Shown piece after piece: positions 18,453-30,803 of a DNA stretch of 64,000 nucleotides; position 1 is the first letter of the stretch, and each line of letters opens with the position of its first letter. Position numbers and translations under genes: made by a program. Where the stretch lies: positions 1 through 64,000 of the forward strand of contig NZ_JAUJZH010000011.1 in assembly GCF_030486595.1 (NCBI RefSeq), read 5' to 3'. The notes beneath the pieces are model-generated. The model searched no databases, had not been told where the DNA came from, and was given only the letters and a program-made list of their open reading frames with translations. This stretch comes from Variovorax ginsengisoli (GTDB lineage Bacteria; Pseudomonadota; Gammaproteobacteria; Burkholderiales; Burkholderiaceae_C).

Positions 18453-19391
18453 ATGTTTGCCTGCCGTTTCCCTACGCTGCTTCGAGCGCAGCGCGCCCTT
18501 GTCGCCGTGTTCTGTGCAGCCTGGCTGTGCGGCGGCGCGCAGGCGGCCGGGCTGACGGTGCTGATGGCCGACGAGACCGCCGCCCATGCCGAATTCGTGC
18601 GCCAGCTGCGCGACGCCCAGGAGGCCGACAGCCGGTTCGACCTTATCCACCTGGCGGCCGGCGAAAGCAGCCTCGACGAGCATGCGCCCGGCATCACGAT
18701 GGCGGTCGGCATGAGCGCGGCGCGCTCGGCGATCGAGCGGCCCGGCCAGGATCCGCTGGTGCTCGCGATGCTCAGCCGGCTCGACTACGAAAGCCTCAAG
18801 GCCACGCCCGCCCTGCGGCGGCCGGAGCGCCAGATCGGCGTGCTGCTGCGCGAACCCGCGATGGCCGACCAGTTGGCGCTGATCGATGCGCTGCTGCCGG
18901 CGAAGCGCCGGGTGGGCGTCGTCGCCACCGCCGAGTCGGAGCCGATCGTGAGCGAACTGCTGCGCGCCGGCCAGGGCTGGGACCTGCAGGTCGAATACGC
19001 GCCGGACGCCAAGTCGCTGGCGGTGGTGCTGCGCTTGCTGGTGTCGCGCAGCGACGCGTTGCTGGTGCTGCCCGACAAGATCGGCGACAGCCAGGCCGCC
19101 ACGCTGGCGGTGCTGCGCGCCGGCGCCAGTGCCGGCCTGCCGGTGTTCGGTACCAGCGATGGCCTGGTGCGCTCGGGTGGCCTCGCCGCCGTGGTGGCGA
19201 CGCCGGGACAGTTGGCCCGGCAGGCGCACTCGCTCGGTCGCAAGCTGGAGGCGTCCGGCACGCCGTCCGGCGTGCGGGTCGAGGTCGCCGCGCCGGCGAC
19301 GGTCCGCGTCAATACCACCGTGGCGCGCGGCCTCGGCCTGCGCCTGCCCGACGAACGCGAACTGACCGCGCGGGTGAGCGCCCTCCGATGA
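18453..19391 (+). CDS. Periplasmic substrate-binding protein of ABC_sub_bind type
   Basis: A 312-residue exported protein with signal peptide (MFACRFPTLLRAQRALVAVF, cleavage near GAQA-AG). The body has the two-lobed type I binding-protein pattern: ITMAVGMSAARSAIE, LVLAMLSRLDYES, RVGVVATAESEPIVSELLRA, DALLVLPDKIGDSQAATLAV and GLPVFGTSDGLVRSGGLAAV. It resembles orphan ABC_sub_bind (PF04392-like) proteins. Its stop overlaps the ATG of a hybrid kinase by four bases, so the two are translationally coupled. No transporter components are present; it probably presents a ligand to the kinase. Confidence 0.85.
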   Translation: MFACRFPTLLRAQRALVAVFCAAWLCGGAQAAGLTVLMADETAAHAEFVRQLRDAQEADSRFDLIHLAAGESSLDEHAPGITMAVGMSAARSAIERPGQDPLVLAMLSRLDYESLKATPALRRPERQIGVLLREPAMADQLALIDALLPAKRRVGVVATAESEPIVSELLRAGQGWDLQVEYAPDAKSLAVVLRLLVSRSDALLVLPDKIGDSQAATLAVLRAGASAGLPVFGTSDGLVRSGGLAAVVATPGQLARQAHSLGRKLEASGTPSGVRVEVAAPATVRVNTTVARGLGLRLPDERELTARVSALR

Positions 19392-21379
19392 CCGCCCCGA
19401 GCCACCGCCTCGCCGCGCCCGCGCCGATCGTGCGGGCCAGCGACCCGCCGGTTGCGGAGCGCCGGGCACTGGTGGTCGGCGCCAGCCTGCAGCGCGACCT
19501 GTTCCGGCTGGGCGTGGTGCCGTGCGTGGCGGTGGCGCTGGCGCTGACCGCGTGGTTCACCCAGGGCCGGCTGGCGACGCTCGAAGCGGCCTTCGATGCA
19601 GAGGGCGAGGCGGTGGCACGCCAGGTGGCGGCGATGTCCGACCTGAGCCTCTACGCCGGCGACCTGCCAGCGCTTCAGAGCGTCGCCAACGCGGCCCTGC
19701 GCGGGGGCCAGGTGACGCGGGTCGAGATCAGCAACAGCGCCGGCATCTATGTCACGGCCGGACCGAAGACCGCGCCGCTGGCCCAGCTGCGCATGTTCAC
19801 CGCGCCGGTCACGCTGCGTGAGGCCTCGCGCGCCAACGCCTTCGCGCCGGCCGGGTCGACCGCCTCCGGCGAGACGCCGATCGGCTTGGTCCAGACCTTC
19901 CGCGACACCACCGCCTACGATCGCGAACGCACCCGCTCGCTGATGGCCGGCATCGGCATCGCGATGATCGCGCTGCTGGCGGCCTGGGCCTGGGTGCGCC
20001 ATACGGCGCGCGCGGTCGCCCAGCCGCTGCGGCGCATCTCGCGCACCGTGGCGGCGCTGGAATCCGGCCGCTTCGACGCTCGCTGCAACGTGGTGGCCGA
20101 GGACGAGGGAGAGCGCGAAGCCGGCGCCCGCGACCGTCGCGCCCGGCACGAGTTCGCCAACCTGGCGCACGATATCAATCGCCTGGCCGAGCGGCTGCAG
20201 CGCAACCGCCAGGCGAGCGAGGAGCGGGTGCGCGAAGCGACCGCGGTCGCACTGCAGCGGATGGCCGAGGCCGAGCAGGCGGCACTTTCCCGCGCCCGGT
20301 TCCTGGCGGCCGCCAGCCACGACCTGCGCCAGCCGCTGCACGCCATGGGCCTGTTCATCGACGGCCTGCTGCCGACCGCCTCGACGCTCCAGCGGCCGGC
20401 GGTGCTGCGGCTGCAGGAAGCGACCGAGTTCATGGGCGTGCTGCTTGACGACCTGCTGGAGATCTCGCGGCTCGACGCGCAGGTGCTGACGCCGGCGATC
20501 GGCGGCGTCTCGCTGGCCACGCTGTTCGACCAGCTCGAGGCCCGGCACGCCGCGCCCGCGGCCGCCGCCCGGGTGCGGCTGCTGTGGCGCGATCGCGGCC
20601 TGGCGGTGCGCAGCGATGCCGCGCTGCTGCTGCGGATCGTCGGCAACCTGGTCAGCAACGCGGTGCACCACACGCCGCCGGACGGCACGGTGCTGGTGAC
20701 CGCGCGGCGACGCGGCGCCGACGTGCGCATCGAGGTGCGCGACAACGGGGTCGGCATTGCGCCGATCCACCAGACCCGCATCTTCGAGGAGTTCTACCAG
20801 GTCGCGAACACCGAGCGCGACCGGCGCCAGGGCTTTGGCCTCGGCCTCGCGATCTGCTCGCGCATCGCGGCCCTGCTCGGCGCCCGCATCTCGGTGCGCT
20901 CGGCGCTCCAGGCCGGCAGCACCTTCGCGATCGAGCTGCCGCTGGCGAGCCCGCGCGAGGTGGTGCCGGTGGCGCCCGAAGCACCGGCGTCGGCGCAGCT
21001 GGCGGGCCTGCACTGTCTGGTGGTGGACGACGACCCGGCGATCCTCGAGGGCAGCCGGACGCTGCTCGCGCAATGGGGCTGCCAGGTGGATTGCGCCTCC
21101 AACCGGGCCGAGGCCCTGGCGCAGCTCGGCACCGACGGCGCCCACTTCGACGTCGTGCTGTGCGACCTGCAGCTGGCCCACGACGAGGACGGCATGGAAG
21201 TGCTCGCGGCGGCGCACCGACTGCAGCCGGACGCGCTGCCGGTGCTGGTGTCGGGCGCCACCGGGCCCGAGGCGCTGCAGCGTTTGCGGCAGGGCGGCGT
21301 GCTGCTGCTCACCAAGCCGGTGGCGCCGGCCAAGCTGCGGGCCCTGCTGTCGACCCGGCGCAGCACTGTCATGGCCTGA
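19388..21379 (+). CDS. Hybrid sensor histidine kinase coupled to a binding protein
   Basis: A 663-residue inner-membrane kinase. Two membrane segments (about 40-58 and 186-202) bracket a periplasmic sensor of about 125 residues, followed by HAMP and a helical linker. The H-box SHDLRQPLHAMGLF has His311. The N-box IVGNLVSNAVHHT and G-boxes DNGVGIA and GFGLGLA are intact. The receiver domain has Asp593 in VVLCDLQLA and the conserved Lys in LTKPVAP. The domain plan matches the kinase at 16375, so the two are probably ancient paralogues. ATG 19388 overlaps the binding-protein stop. No DNA-binding regulator adjoins it. Confidence 0.92.
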   Translation: MTAPSHRLAAPAPIVRASDPPVAERRALVVGASLQRDLFRLGVVPCVAVALALTAWFTQGRLATLEAAFDAEGEAVARQVAAMSDLSLYAGDLPALQSVANAALRGGQVTRVEISNSAGIYVTAGPKTAPLAQLRMFTAPVTLREASRANAFAPAGSTASGETPIGLVQTFRDTTAYDRERTRSLMAGIGIAMIALLAAWAWVRHTARAVAQPLRRISRTVAALESGRFDARCNVVAEDEGEREAGARDRRARHEFANLAHDINRLAERLQRNRQASEERVREATAVALQRMAEAEQAALSRARFLAAASHDLRQPLHAMGLFIDGLLPTASTLQRPAVLRLQEATEFMGVLLDDLLEISRLDAQVLTPAIGGVSLATLFDQLEARHAAPAAAARVRLLWRDRGLAVRSDAALLLRIVGNLVSNAVHHTPPDGTVLVTARRRGADVRIEVRDNGVGIAPIHQTRIFEEFYQVANTERDRRQGFGLGLAICSRIAALLGARISVRSALQAGSTFAIELPLASPREVVPVAPEAPASAQLAGLHCLVVDDDPAILEGSRTLLAQWGCQVDCASNRAEALAQLGTDGAHFDVVLCDLQLAHDEDGMEVLAAAHRLQPDALPVLVSGATGPEALQRLRQGGVLLLTKPVAPAKLRALLSTRRSTVMA

Positions 21380-21569
21380 CGGCGGCCCTGCGGCACGGCC
21401 GCTCCGATGAATTCGAAAGCACTCCTTGTCGCGTCAACTTGTTGGTTGACCGTGACATCGCTGCGGAATGACGCATGCGCCGGCACGACGATCGCCGGTT
21501 TTGTTGCGCGCTATTGATACCATTTGTGTCTTTACCCCGGCCCGCCTGGTGCGGAAGGATGAGTGGGAC

Positions 21570-21788
21570 ATGGAACCGATGCACTGGGAATACATGGGCG
21601 CCCTGGGCGGCGTGATCGGCATCGGCTGGCTGGTCGTGGTGCCGATGTACCGTGGCTGGAACCACCTCAACGACAAGATGACGGCCCGGGTCAAGCGCAG
21701 CATCCGCATGATGTCCGAGTGCGAAGAGCGCATGAATCCGATGGCCACAGGCGCCGAGGCCGGCCCGGCGGGCTCGCGGCTTCGCTGA
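21570..21788 (+). CDS. Small single-pass membrane protein, hypothetical
   Basis: 72 residues starting MEPMHWEYMGALGGVIGIGW, with one hydrophobic segment (about 9-27) followed by a basic amphipathic tail (NHLNDKMTARVKRSIRMMSE). AAGGATGAG lies just upstream of the ATG. No family recognised. The frame is open earlier, but no better start is seen. It lies after the second hybrid kinase, separated by 190 bases, and converges on the kinase-like gene at 21795. Confidence 0.55.
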   Translation: MEPMHWEYMGALGGVIGIGWLVVVPMYRGWNHLNDKMTARVKRSIRMMSECEERMNPMATGAEAGPAGSRLR

Positions 21789-21794
21789 GCGCGT

Positions 21795-22520
21795 TCAGCC
21801 TGGCGCGCGGCCCGGCTCCGTCAGGACGGGATCCATGGCGGTTCCGAGCCCGAAACGCACGCTCTCGCCCTCCACCGCCACCGCACAGCCCAGCCCGTCG
21901 GCCAGTGCCTGCAGCGCGATGGCGTCGATCGCGAGCGCGCGCGGCGCCCGGTGGGCGCCGGCGATGGGCTCGACCGGCTCCGCGGCGCCGTGGCTGGCCA
22001 CGAAGCGCAGCCCGTCGCTGCCCTCGGCCTCGACCCGGATCTCGCCCAGGTTGGGCACGCTGTCGTGCAGGTGGCCGAGGGCGCCCAGCGCCATGTAGCG
22101 CAGCGCCGCGGCGGCCGGAAAGCGGGGCTCGCCTTCGACCGACGCGAGCCCCTCGCCGAGCCTCAGCCCGATGCCGTTGAGCTCGAATGCCACCCGCATC
22201 AAGGTCGTGCACTGGGCCACCAGTGCGCTGCGCGTGATGCCGTCGTCATGTGTGGCCAGCTCCCAGTCGCGCAACGAGCGCACGCCGGTGGCGAGGGCCG
22301 CCACCTGGTCCTCGATCAGCGCCACGCGCTCGGCCATGGCGGCGGCATCGGGGGGAGCCTCGGCCCCGCTGGCGAGTTGGCGCTTGAGCAGCAGCACGCC
22401 CATCCGGATCACCGACACCGGGGCCGCCATCTCGTGGCGCAGCGCCGGCAAGGCGCGGGTCAGCAGCTCGTGGCGCACCCCTGCCGCCATCCAGCTGCGC
22501 GCTCCGGGCGAAGACTTCAT
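21795..22520 (-). CDS. Histidine-kinase-like protein without an ATPase domain
   Basis: 241 residues. An N-terminal helical segment RALPALRHEMAAPVSVIRMG resembles a HisKA dimerisation helix with His29 and Met/Pro spacing like HE-x-x-x-P. The rest (ALRYMALGALGHLHDSVPNL and so on) aligns only loosely with a kinase core, and no N-box or G-box glycine motifs are visible. It may be a phosphotransfer or dimerisation protein of the ChpT/Spo0B kind, or a decayed kinase. It begins seven bases after the stop of the single-domain response regulator. Function inferred from context. Confidence 0.6.
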   Translation of the reverse strand: MKSSPGARSWMAAGVRHELLTRALPALRHEMAAPVSVIRMGVLLLKRQLASGAEAPPDAAAMAERVALIEDQVAALATGVRSLRDWELATHDDGITRSALVAQCTTLMRVAFELNGIGLRLGEGLASVEGEPRFPAAAALRYMALGALGHLHDSVPNLGEIRVEAEGSDGLRFVASHGAAEPVEPIAGAHRAPRALAIDAIALQALADGLGCAVAVEGESVRFGLGTAMDPVLTEPGRAPG

Positions 22521-22527
22521 CGAGCCG

Positions 22528-22884
22528 TCATCCCGCCAACGGCCGCGCCAGGATGCGATCGAGGACGTCGAAATCGATCGGCTTCTGCAGGTGGTGATCG
22601 AACAGACCCGCGGCGTCGCCGGCCTCGTCGGCGGCGTAGCCCGAGATCGCGACCAGGAGCGGCGGCTCGCCGCGGGCGCTGGCGCGCAACTGGCGCGCCA
22701 CCTCGGTGCCGGGAAAATCGGGAAGGGTGAGGTCGACCAGCGCGGCGTCGAAGCGCTGCTGGGCGGCCACATCGAGCGCCTGCTGGCCGGTGTAGGTGCA
22801 GCATGCCGTGTGATCCTGCAGCACCAGCAGCTCCTGCAGCAGGTCCGCCGCGGCGTGGTTGTCGTCGACGATCAGGACATTCAC
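22528..22884 (-). CDS. Single-domain response regulator
   Basis: 118 residues consisting only of a receiver domain: MNVLIVDDNHAAADLLQELL, phospho-acceptor Asp51 in ALVDLTLPDFPGTE, Ser/Thr position in AISGYAA and the Lys in LQKPIDF. The start is a GTG (22884) with GGAG about ten bases upstream; no ATG fits. It has no output domain, so it probably acts by phosphorelay or protein contact (CheY-like). It lies between the REC-kinase gene and the kinase-like gene. Confidence 0.88.
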   Translation of the reverse strand: MNVLIVDDNHAAADLLQELLVLQDHTACCTYTGQQALDVAAQQRFDAALVDLTLPDFPGTEVARQLRASARGEPPLLVAISGYAADEAGDAAGLFDHHLQKPIDFDVLDRILARPLAG

Positions 22885-22965
22885 TTGCAAATCTCCGCCA
22901 AAGCAAAGTTCCAGAGTATCGGGCCGGCAAGCGCGGCGGCGGTGTAGGACGCCGCCCCGCACCGT

Positions 22966-24180
22966 TCAGGCCGCCGGCGTTTCGGCGCTCAGCGGCAGAA
23001 TCACGCTGAAGGCGGCGCCCTGGCCCGGCGCACTCGCCAAGTCGATTTCGCCGCCGTGCGAGCGCACGATCTGGCGCGCGATATAGAGGCCCAGGCCCAG
23101 ACCCGGGGCCTGCCGGCGGCTGTCGTCGGTACGCTCGAACTGCTCGAAGATCCGCGCATGGTCCTCGGCCGCGATGCCCGGGCCCTGGTCGCTGACGCTC
23201 ATCCGCGCGCGGCCACCCTCCTGGCGCACGCTGACCTCGACCTGCTTGCCGGCACCGTAGCGCAGGGCGTTGGTGATCAGGTTGGTCAGCACCTGCTCGA
23301 TGCGGAACTCGTCCCACACGCCCGGCACGCCGGCCGGCGCTTCGAAGCGGATCGGCGGGCCCACCGCCTCGGCCTGCTGTGCCAGGCTCTCGACCACGCC
23401 GCGCGCCAGCTGCGCGAGGTCCACCGGCCGGGGCTGGATCGACAGGGCGCCGCTGCGCATGCGGGTGACGTCGAGCATGTCGTCGATCAGCCGCACCATG
23501 TTCTGGATCTGCCGCTGGTCGCGCTCGATCATCGCCGGCAGGCGGTCGGGCGCGAAAGGCGCCATGTTGTTCTTCGACAGGTGCAGCTTTCGCACCTGGG
23601 TCTCGAGGTAGAGCGTGTTGAGCGGCGTGCGCAGCTCGTGAGAGACCATCGACATGAAGTCGTCGCGCATGCGCACCGCGCGCTCCAGCTCGCGCTGGGT
23701 GCACTGCAGCTGCTGCACCAGTGCCTCCTGCCGGCGGTGTGACACGGCCAACGCGTCGATCTCGTGCTTGAGCGCCTTGCGATGCCGGTACAGGTCGACG
23801 AAGACGCTGACCTTGCTGCTGACCGTCTGGGCGTCCAGCGGCTTCTGCAGGAAGTCGACCGCGCCGCTCTCGTAGCCCTTGAAGGCGTAGTTCATCTCGC
23901 GCCCGGCGGCGCTCACGAAGATGATCGGGATGTGGCGCGTGCGCTCGGTGCCGCGCATCATCTCGGCCAGTTCGAAGCCGTTCATGCCTGGCATCTGGAC
24001 GTCGAGGATGGCGAGCGCGAACTCGTGCTCCAGCAACAGCGCCAGCGCCTGCTCGGCCGACGACGCCTGGTACACCGGCCGTCCCGGGCCGCGGATCAGC
24101 GCCTCGAGCGCCAGCAGGTTTTCCGGCAGGTCGTCGACGATCAGCAGCTTGCTTTCGACATCAATGGGCATGGGCAGCAT
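22966..24180 (-). CDS. Soluble hybrid histidine kinase (REC-HisKA-HATPase)
   Basis: 404 residues without membrane segments. An N-terminal receiver domain has Asp60 in LAILDVQMPGMNG and the Lys in LQKPLDA. A coiled-coil linker follows, then the H-box MVSHELRTPLNTLYL with His181, N-box VLTNLITNALRYG and G-boxes DQGPGIA and GLGLGLY. The receiver at the N-terminus means its activity is set by another kinase, probably the membrane kinase at 25670. ATG 24180 overlaps cheB by 20 bases; Met4 (24171) is an alternative. Confidence 0.93.
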   Translation of the reverse strand: MLPMPIDVESKLLIVDDLPENLLALEALIRGPGRPVYQASSAEQALALLLEHEFALAILDVQMPGMNGFELAEMMRGTERTRHIPIIFVSAAGREMNYAFKGYESGAVDFLQKPLDAQTVSSKVSVFVDLYRHRKALKHEIDALAVSHRRQEALVQQLQCTQRELERAVRMRDDFMSMVSHELRTPLNTLYLETQVRKLHLSKNNMAPFAPDRLPAMIERDQRQIQNMVRLIDDMLDVTRMRSGALSIQPRPVDLAQLARGVVESLAQQAEAVGPPIRFEAPAGVPGVWDEFRIEQVLTNLITNALRYGAGKQVEVSVRQEGGRARMSVSDQGPGIAAEDHARIFEQFERTDDSRRQAPGLGLGLYIARQIVRSHGGEIDLASAPGQGAAFSVILPLSAETPAA

Positions 24181-24760
24181 CCAGTTCCAGCAGAAGCGCG
24201 CGGATCTCGCGCAGGGGTAGCACGAAATCGGGCGCGTGGGCGGCGATGGCCGCGCGCGGCATGGTCGGCACCAAGGCCTCGGCCGGGTCCTGGACCACCG
24301 TCAGTCCGCCGGCCTGGTGGATGCGCAGCAGGCCCTCGGCGCCGTCTTCGTTGGCCCCGGTGAGCAGCACGCCGGCCAGCGCCGGGCCATAGGCATCGGC
24401 CGCCGAAGCCATCAGCACGTCGATCGCCGGCCGCGAGAACAGCACCGGCGGCTCGCAGCTGAGCGAGAAGCAGCGGTCGCGCTCGATCGACAGGTGATAG
24501 CCAGGCGGCGCGAAGTACAGCGTGCCCTGCGCCACCGGCGCCTTGTCCTCGGCCTCCAGGACCGGGAACGGCAGCCGGTGGCGGAAGATCTCGGCCAGCC
24601 GGCTTTCATGGGCCTCGGGCAAGTGGATCACGACCGCGGTCGGCAGCCGCCAGCTTGCCGGCAGGTTGCCGAGCAGCGCGATCAGCGCGTCGACGCCACC
24701 GGCCGAGGCGCCGACGACCACGGCCTCGATCCGGCGCGCCGGCAGCGGACTGGCGGTCAT
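24161..24760 (-). CDS. CheB-type protein-glutamate methylesterase domain
   Basis: 199 residues forming a CheB catalytic domain with no receiver domain. The triad is visible: Ser19 in GASAGG, His46 in VIHLPE and Asp139 in LTGANEDGAEG. Canonical CheB demethylates chemoreceptors, but no chemoreceptor, CheA or CheW gene is in the window. Such CheB/CheR pairs beside large hybrid kinases are found in sensory loci whose methylation targets are unclear. It lies between cheR and the REC-kinase gene on the same strand. Confidence 0.9.
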   Translation of the reverse strand: MTASPLPARRIEAVVVGASAGGVDALIALLGNLPASWRLPTAVVIHLPEAHESRLAEIFRHRLPFPVLEAEDKAPVAQGTLYFAPPGYHLSIERDRCFSLSCEPPVLFSRPAIDVLMASAADAYGPALAGVLLTGANEDGAEGLLRIHQAGGLTVVQDPAEALVPTMPRAAIAAHAPDFVLPLREIRALLLELDAAHAH

Positions 24761-24821
24761 GCGGCAACCTCCGTGCTTCGCACTGCGGTGCGAGCCCCCT
24801 TCGGAGCGGCCGGGCGGGGGC

Positions 24822-25669
24822 TCATGAGGCCTTCCGGTAGATGCGCTCGGCGCGCGCCAGCACCCCGAAGCGCTCGGCATAGCCGGAGAAGTCGATGCTC
24901 TCCTTGGCGCCGAGGCCGAGAAAGCCGCGGTGGCACAGCGACTCGTGGAACAGACCCAGCGCGCGGTCCTGCAGGGCCCGGTTGAAGTAGATCAGCACGT
25001 TGCGGCAGGACACCAGGTGGGTCTCGGCGAACACGCTGTCGGTCGCCAGGCTGTGGTCGGCGAAGGTCACGTCGGCGCACAGCGAAGGATCGAAGCGGGC
25101 GGCGTCGTAGGCCGCCGTGTAGTAGTCCGAGAAGGCGCGCTGGCCGCCGGCGCGCTGGTAGTTGGCGGTGTAGTTGCGCACCGACTCGAGCGGAAAGATG
25201 CCCTGGCGCGCCTTCTCGAGCGAGGCCGGATTGATGTCGGTCGCATAGATGCGGGTGCGCTCGAGCAGGCCTTCCTCGCGCAGCAGGATGGCCAGCGAGA
25301 ACACCTCCTCGCCGGTGCTGCAGCCAGCCACCCAGACCGTCAGCGACGGATAGGTGTGGAGCACCGGCACCACCTGGCGCCTGAGCGCCAGGAAGTAGGC
25401 CGGGTCGCGGAACATCTCGCTGACCGGGATCGTGAGGTATTGCAGCAGCTGCGCGAACAGCGCCGGGTCCCGCAGCACGCGCTCCTGCAGCGCCGAGATG
25501 TTCGGCAGGCCGAGCTGGCCCAGCGCATACAGCACGCGCCGTTTCTGCGAGGCGCCGGTGTAGTCGCGGAAGTCGTAGCTGTACTTGAGGTAGATCGCCT
25601 CCATCAGCAGGCGCAGCTCGATCTCCGTGGCGCTCGGCGGATGCAGTGCGCGTTGCACCGGATTCGTCT

Positions 25670-25673
<4 letters not shown>
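24822..25673 (-). CDS. CheR-type protein-glutamate methyltransferase
   Basis: 283 residues from a GTG (25671-25673). The N-terminal helical domain has SYDFRDYTGASQKRRV. The SAM-binding domain has VWVAGCSTGEEVFSLAILLR, YATDIN and VSCRNVLIYFN, all CheR hallmarks. The GTG overlaps the stop of the upstream kinase gene (GTGA), so translation is coupled. It pairs with the downstream CheB-type gene. The substrate is unknown because no receptor is present; the CHASE3 kinase is a candidate partner. Confidence 0.92.
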
Positions 25674-29143
<3,470 letters not shown>

Positions 29144-29270
29144 GGAGGCGAAGATGGACGAAGCAAAACCCGACAAGCGTGCCAGACCCGGCGGCGGAGC
29201 CCTGTCGGATATGGCCGCGAACTGGGCCGCCGCGCCTTACGATGCGGCAGCGCCGCGCTACCCTTGCCCC

Positions 29271-30104
29271 ATGGACATCTTCGACGAACCCAAGATCGAC
29301 TGCCACAACCACATCCTCGACCCCAGGCGCTTCCCCTATGCGAGCGACACGCACTACGCGCCGGCGGGCCAGGAGACGGGCTCGGCCGATCTCTTCCTGA
29401 CCGTGATGGCGGCCCATGGCGTGCAGCGGGCCCTGGTCGTCGGCCCCAACTCCGGCTACGGCACCGGCAACAACGCCTGCTTGATCGACGCCATCGCGCG
29501 CAGCCAGGGCCGCATGAAGGGGATCGCGGTGGTCGACAACGGCATCGCGCTCGACGCACTGGCCGAGCTGAAGGCGCAGGGCATCGTGGGCGTGGCCTTC
29601 AACCCCTCCTTCCTCGGCGTCGATTACTACCTCGGTGCCGGCGCGCTGATCGGCAAGCTGCGCGAGCTCGGCCTGCTGCTGCAGGTGCAGGTCGAGCGGG
29701 ACCAGCTGCCCGCCCTGCTGCCGCTGCTGGCGGACGCCGGGGTGCCGATCCTGATCGACCATTGCGGCAAGCCCGATATCGCGGCAGGCCTGCGGCAGCC
29801 CGGCTTCCAGGCGCTGCTCGGCCTGGGACGATCGGGCAAGGCCTGCGTCAAGCTGTCCGGCTTCGCGAAGTTCTCGGGCCAACCGCATCCGCACCAAGAT
29901 GTCTGGCCCTTCGTGCGGGCCCTGGCCGAGGCGTTCACGCTCGAGCGCTGCCTGTGGGGCTCCGTCTGGCCCTACCTGAGGGCGACCGAACGAATCGACT
30001 ATGGCCTACAGCTGAAACTGATGGAGCAGCTCTTCCCGGATGCCGGCGAGCGCCGGAAGCTGTTCTGGGAAACGCCCCGACGGCTTTTTGGATGGACCGA
30101 CTGA
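29271..30104 (+). CDS. Amidohydrolase family 2 (TIM-barrel metal hydrolase)
   Basis: About 277 residues starting MDIFDEPKIDCHNHILDPRR. The metal-binding strand-1 motif DCHNH, a barrel with LLLQVQVERDQLPALLPLL and ILIDHCGKPD (His), and the C-terminal LWGSVWPYLR segment match the amidohydrolase-2 group of lactonases and decarboxylases. The usual Asp of the C-terminal WGSD-type motif reads Val in WGSVWP. No Shine-Dalgarno is obvious at 29271; in-frame ATGs at 29142 and 29154 would add a low-complexity N-terminus. Substrate unknown. Divergent from the large hybrid kinase. Confidence 0.82.
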   Translation: MDIFDEPKIDCHNHILDPRRFPYASDTHYAPAGQETGSADLFLTVMAAHGVQRALVVGPNSGYGTGNNACLIDAIARSQGRMKGIAVVDNGIALDALAELKAQGIVGVAFNPSFLGVDYYLGAGALIGKLRELGLLLQVQVERDQLPALLPLLADAGVPILIDHCGKPDIAAGLRQPGFQALLGLGRSGKACVKLSGFAKFSGQPHPHQDVWPFVRALAEAFTLERCLWGSVWPYLRATERIDYGLQLKLMEQLFPDAGERRKLFWETPRRLFGWTD

Positions 30105-30131
30105 GCCGCGCGGCGCCGGAAAGGAACCGCC

Positions 30132-30800
30132 ATGGACCCCACACCCCTCCACCCTCCCCCGGGCCGCTCGCTCAAGGCGATGTGGGCCACCATCGGCGCC
30201 CTCGCCGTGGCGGTCGCGGCGCTGGGTGGCGTCCTGCTGCACCAGCTGGCCCGCAACGCGGACTCGGCGCCGGCTTCACCGGTGGCCGCGGCGCCGCCGA
30301 TGCTGGCGCCCGCGCCCGATGACGGCAAGCCCGGCCTGGTGCCGGCCGCGCCGCCACCGCCGGTCGTGGCGCAGGCGCCCGCCCCCGTTCGCGCGCCCGA
30401 CGTGCTGCCGCCACCTGCCGCGCCGGCAGCAGCCGCCCCGGCGCCGCGCCCGGTGCCGGTCTGCGCCACCTGCGGCCACGTCGAGTCGGTCCACCCCGTG
30501 CAGCGCCAGGTTCCGGCCACCGGCGTCGGCGCAGTCGCGGGCGGGGTGCTGGGCGGCGTCCTGGGCAACCAGATCGGCCATGGCAACGGCCGCACCGCGG
30601 CGACGGTGATCGGCGCGGTGGGCGGTGGCTTCGCGGGCAACGAGGTCGAGAAGCGCTACCACACCGCCACCGTCTACGAGGTCGGAGTGCGGATGCAGGA
30701 CGGATCGCTGCGCACCGTCGAGACCGCCACCGCGCCGCCGGTCGGCAAGGCGGTCACACTCAAGGGCAAGCTGCTGCAGCCGGCCGACGGCCACAAATAA
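30132..30800 (+). CDS. Glycine-zipper envelope protein
   Basis: 222 residues. An N-terminal membrane anchor (MWATIGALAVAVAALGGVLL) is followed by a long Pro/Ala-rich linker (about 45-110), a short CATCGHVESVHPV segment and a glycine zipper (GAVAGGVLGGVLGNQIGHGN, then AATVIGAVGGGFAGNEVEK) as in the 17-kDa surface-antigen/SlyB-like proteins. The C-terminal part ends with a strand-rich region (YEVGVRMQDGSLRTVETATA). AAGGA precedes the ATG. Likely an envelope protein with its C-terminus in the periplasm; precise role unknown. Confidence 0.82.
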   Translation: MDPTPLHPPPGRSLKAMWATIGALAVAVAALGGVLLHQLARNADSAPASPVAAAPPMLAPAPDDGKPGLVPAAPPPPVVAQAPAPVRAPDVLPPPAAPAAAAPAPRPVPVCATCGHVESVHPVQRQVPATGVGAVAGGVLGGVLGNQIGHGNGRTAATVIGAVGGGFAGNEVEKRYHTATVYEVGVRMQDGSLRTVETATAPPVGKAVTLKGKLLQPADGHK

Positions 30801-30803
30801 GGT

